A stretch of 64,000 nt of DNA from Oceanirhabdus sp. W0125-5 (GTDB lineage: Bacteria > Bacillota > Clostridia > Clostridiales > Clostridiaceae): assembly GCF_027938815.1 (NCBI RefSeq), contig NZ_CP115913.1, positions 4,932,001-4,996,000 on the forward strand, in the 5' to 3' direction. Below the pieces are notes generated by a model. That model was not told the DNA's origin, did no database searches, and worked only from the letters and a program-made list of their open reading frames with translations. The stretch's first letter is position 1. Each line of letters opens with the position of its first letter. Positions 62,406-64,000 of the stretch are shown one piece after another. The position numbers were made by a program, and so were the translations under genes.

Positions 62406-62442
62406 AAAATCACATCTACCAACTATAGGTAGATGTGATTTT
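62406..62442. terminator. Bidirectional terminator
   Basis: Perfect 15-bp stem (62406-62420 / 62428-62442) between the convergent ABC-F and ComFB-like genes; its right end overlaps the stop of the latter. Confidence 0.9.
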
Positions 62443-62737
62443 ATCTATCTTTTTTACAAAATTTAAAATCATGTTGTGGTTTTTCTCTTACTAATTCAAT
62501 AGCCTGAGTTATAGCTCTAGTAGTATCTATAATCTGTTGATTATTAAATTCAGCATTAAGCTTAGTAAATAACTCACCTTTATTAGTAACAATATATTTA
62601 GGAGGCATTGAATTTAATGCAATAGCTTTAACATCTAATATACATTTATCGCATTTGCAAATATTATCATATTCCATTAATATTTTTGGTGTCAAATGTT
62701 CAACAATTTCCTCATTATAGTTTTTCAATTTATGCAT
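62441..62737 (-). CDS. ComFB-family protein
   Basis: A cytosolic protein of 98 aa: LKNYNEEIVEHLTPKILMEY, a Cys pair CKCDKC (about 28-33), DVKAIALNSMPPKYIVTNKGE. This is the ComFB pattern (EI.V...I......C.C..C..DI.A.ALN.LPP.Yv). The family was named for a competence operon gene and has more recently been proposed to bind cyclic dinucleotides. GGAGGAG precedes ATG 62737. No competence genes are near. Confidence 0.82.
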   Translation of the reverse strand: MHKLKNYNEEIVEHLTPKILMEYDNICKCDKCILDVKAIALNSMPPKYIVTNKGELFTKLNAEFNNQQIIDTTRAITQAIELVREKPQHDFKFCKKDR

Positions 62738-62914
62738 TGTTTCTCCTCCGTATAAAGTTCATATTGTTTATAGTTCCACAAACAATTACTATTTCCTTTT
62801 TAAAAACATACGTAATTTTAAAAATATGTGAAATTTATCCCTAATAATTTGTATTGAGTTAAAATTCCAGTATAATATACATATCGTTAATTATTAAGGA
62901 GAGTTGAGTATTTT

Positions 62915-63652
62915 ATGCCATTCACATTTTCACACGCTGTAGTTGCATTCCCATTAAAAAAGAAATTTTTTAAATACTTTAGTCTTTTAGGCTTAATCTT
63001 AGGTAGCATGGGTCCTGATTTTTTATATTTTATTAATCTCAAACCAAGTGGTCATTATGGACATACATTCTTTGGCTTTATTATTCTTAATATACCACTA
63101 TGTTTACTAATTAATTATATATTTATTAAGAATATACGAGATAGCTTAATTGCTCATCTACCAGAAAGAATACAAGTTTATTTTTGTAATTGTTATAAAG
63201 AAAAAACTGATTACTCACTAAAAGGTATGATTATTTTTTGTTACAGTGCTCTATTAGGTATGATAACGCATGTTTTCTGGGATTCCTTTACTCACAAAAG
63301 TGGATATTTTGTTGATAAATTTTCTTTTTTTCAACAATCTCTACATATACTGAATTATAATATCCCAGTTTATAAAATACTTCAACATGGAAGCACTATA
63401 ATTGGGGCAGTTATTATTGTTACTTATATTTTAAAAGGCTTTTTTAAAAATAATTTCATTAGTACTAATATATCAATACCTAAATTAAGAAAATCAGAAA
63501 AGGTAATATATTTTCTTAAAACAGTATTAATAATGATTCTATTTATGTTAGTAATATATTTAATTGGAAATCTTAATTCAATAGGAGGATTAGTAGTCTG
63601 CAGTATAAATGGTTTATTTATTGGATTATATATATCTTCTTTGACGAAGTGA
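62915..63652 (+). CDS. DUF4184 family membrane protein
   Basis: The protein has 245 aa with about six TM helices. The start MPFTFSHAVVAFPLK, LGSMGPDFLYFI, HTFFGFI and GMITHVFWDSFTHKSGYFV are DUF4184 marks, with conserved His and Asp that could bind a metal in a YdjM-like membrane hydrolase fold. Function unknown. AAGGAG lies about 14 nt before ATG 62915, somewhat far. Confidence 0.85.
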   Translation: MPFTFSHAVVAFPLKKKFFKYFSLLGLILGSMGPDFLYFINLKPSGHYGHTFFGFIILNIPLCLLINYIFIKNIRDSLIAHLPERIQVYFCNCYKEKTDYSLKGMIIFCYSALLGMITHVFWDSFTHKSGYFVDKFSFFQQSLHILNYNIPVYKILQHGSTIIGAVIIVTYILKGFFKNNFISTNISIPKLRKSEKVIYFLKTVLIMILFMLVIYLIGNLNSIGGLVVCSINGLFIGLYISSLTK

Positions 63653-63776
63653 GCATAATTCTTCATATTATTTCACTATTATTTATTAAGAATAAATTGT
63701 AAAATACTTCTAACTATTTATTACATAATTCGTATATTAATTAAAAGTATTTATGTACAGAATAGGAGATATATAA

Positions 63777-64000
63777 ATGAAAAAATTATTTACCATGATA
63801 CTATTTTTATCAATTCTTATAGTTGGTTGTAACCAGAAAAATCAAAGGGAATCTGATAATGTAACATCTTCAACAAATCCTCCAAAATTAACTGTAACAG
63901 TTGATAATAAAAGTATTACCGGAGTTCTTGGAACATATAGTTGGACCGTAGATAATGGAGATGGGACAGAAACATCTATTCAATCTGATTCAGAAGCACC
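63777..64000 (+). CDS. Lipoprotein, N-terminal part (runs off window)
   Basis: ATG 63777 follows TAGGAGATATATAA. The 74 visible codons give a lipoprotein signal peptide with lipobox ILIVGC (Cys18), a Ser/Asn/Thr-rich linker, then KLTVTVDNKSITGVLGTYSW. The last part resembles small extracellular beta domains of clostridial lipoproteins. The C-terminus lies beyond base 64000. Confidence 0.75.
   Translation, partial: MKKLFTMILFLSILIVGCNQKNQRESDNVTSSTNPPKLTVTVDNKSITGVLGTYSWTVDNGDGTETSIQSDSEA

Overview
The window is about 64 kb of AT-rich DNA (roughly 70% A+T by eye) with short intergenic gaps, strong AGGAGG-type ribosome binding sites and hairpin-plus-T-run terminators. The gene content points to an endospore-forming Clostridium (sensu stricto) chromosome: a spore photoproduct lyase homologue, a GerAB-type germination permease, two coat-like DUF2935 proteins, a LytST/CstA system, RecQ, TldD/TldE, Psd/PssA and many small lipoproteins. 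No rRNA, tRNA, CRISPR array or prophage is visible. The only recognisable IS is a decayed IS607-type remnant.

Layout. 1-8.2 kb: end of a metallophosphoesterase, a small Arg/Tyr/Trp-rich protein, an SplB homologue, an FAD oxidoreductase, a Cache-GGDEF diguanylate cyclase, a secreted M15 peptidase/amidase_6 fusion, an isochorismatase remnant and a DUF4177 protein. 8.2-14 kb: a TolB-like protein, an OmpR-type two-component system, and a PadR - HAAS-SEDS operon. 14-24.4 kb: a UPF0316/DUF2179 protein with a long leader, a COG2509 flavoprotein, RecQ, a 7TM-GGDEF-HD-GYP protein and two membrane-anchored orphans. 24.9-28.9 kb: lytS-lytT-cstA. 29-34 kb: an extra-oriC cluster of DnaA boxes, a BamE-like protein, two DUF2935 proteins with Tyr/Cys-rich N-termini, and psd-pssA. 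34.4-40.3 kb: a chagasin-like gene frameshifted at an A9 tract, a second two-component system that appears to share a binding site with a downstream secreted DUF2680 protein, a NAGPA-type protein and a nucleotidyltransferase-like protein. 40.4-46.7 kb: two paralogous anchored proteins, an orphan GerAB and a DUF1963 lipoprotein pair. 47-51.8 kb: a small secreted His/Cys peptide, an NMT1-type ABC importer and a lipoprotein. 51.9-56.8 kb: small membrane proteins, a homocysteine methyltransferase-domain protein and the tnpA(remnant)-tnpB element. 57-64 kb: TldD/TldE, an ABC-F protein behind a leader of about 650 nt with a leader peptide, a ComFB-type protein, a DUF4184 protein and the start of a lipoprotein.

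Functional threads. Cyclic dinucleotide signalling recurs: a GGDEF protein, a GGDEF-HD-GYP protein, and ComFB, whose family has been proposed to bind cyclic dinucleotides. Spore biology recurs: SplB-like, GerAB and DUF2935. Envelope remodelling recurs: the M15/amidase fusion, SEDS, NAGPA and Psd/PssA. Regulation can be read at several promoters: a PadR palindrome, a shared TCACA-N6-TCACA motif for the second two-component system, 20-bp-period direct repeats in front of cstA and in front of the small secreted peptide, and an ABC-F leader.

The most unusual non-coding signal is a dispersed element of about 257 bp with long terminal inverted repeats and covarying internal hairpins. It has two full copies (2031-2288 and 19851-20106) and three partial or diverged copies (20170, 30094, 37197). 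A second, smaller hairpin repeat forms the 3' end of a histidine kinase gene and recurs at 48737.
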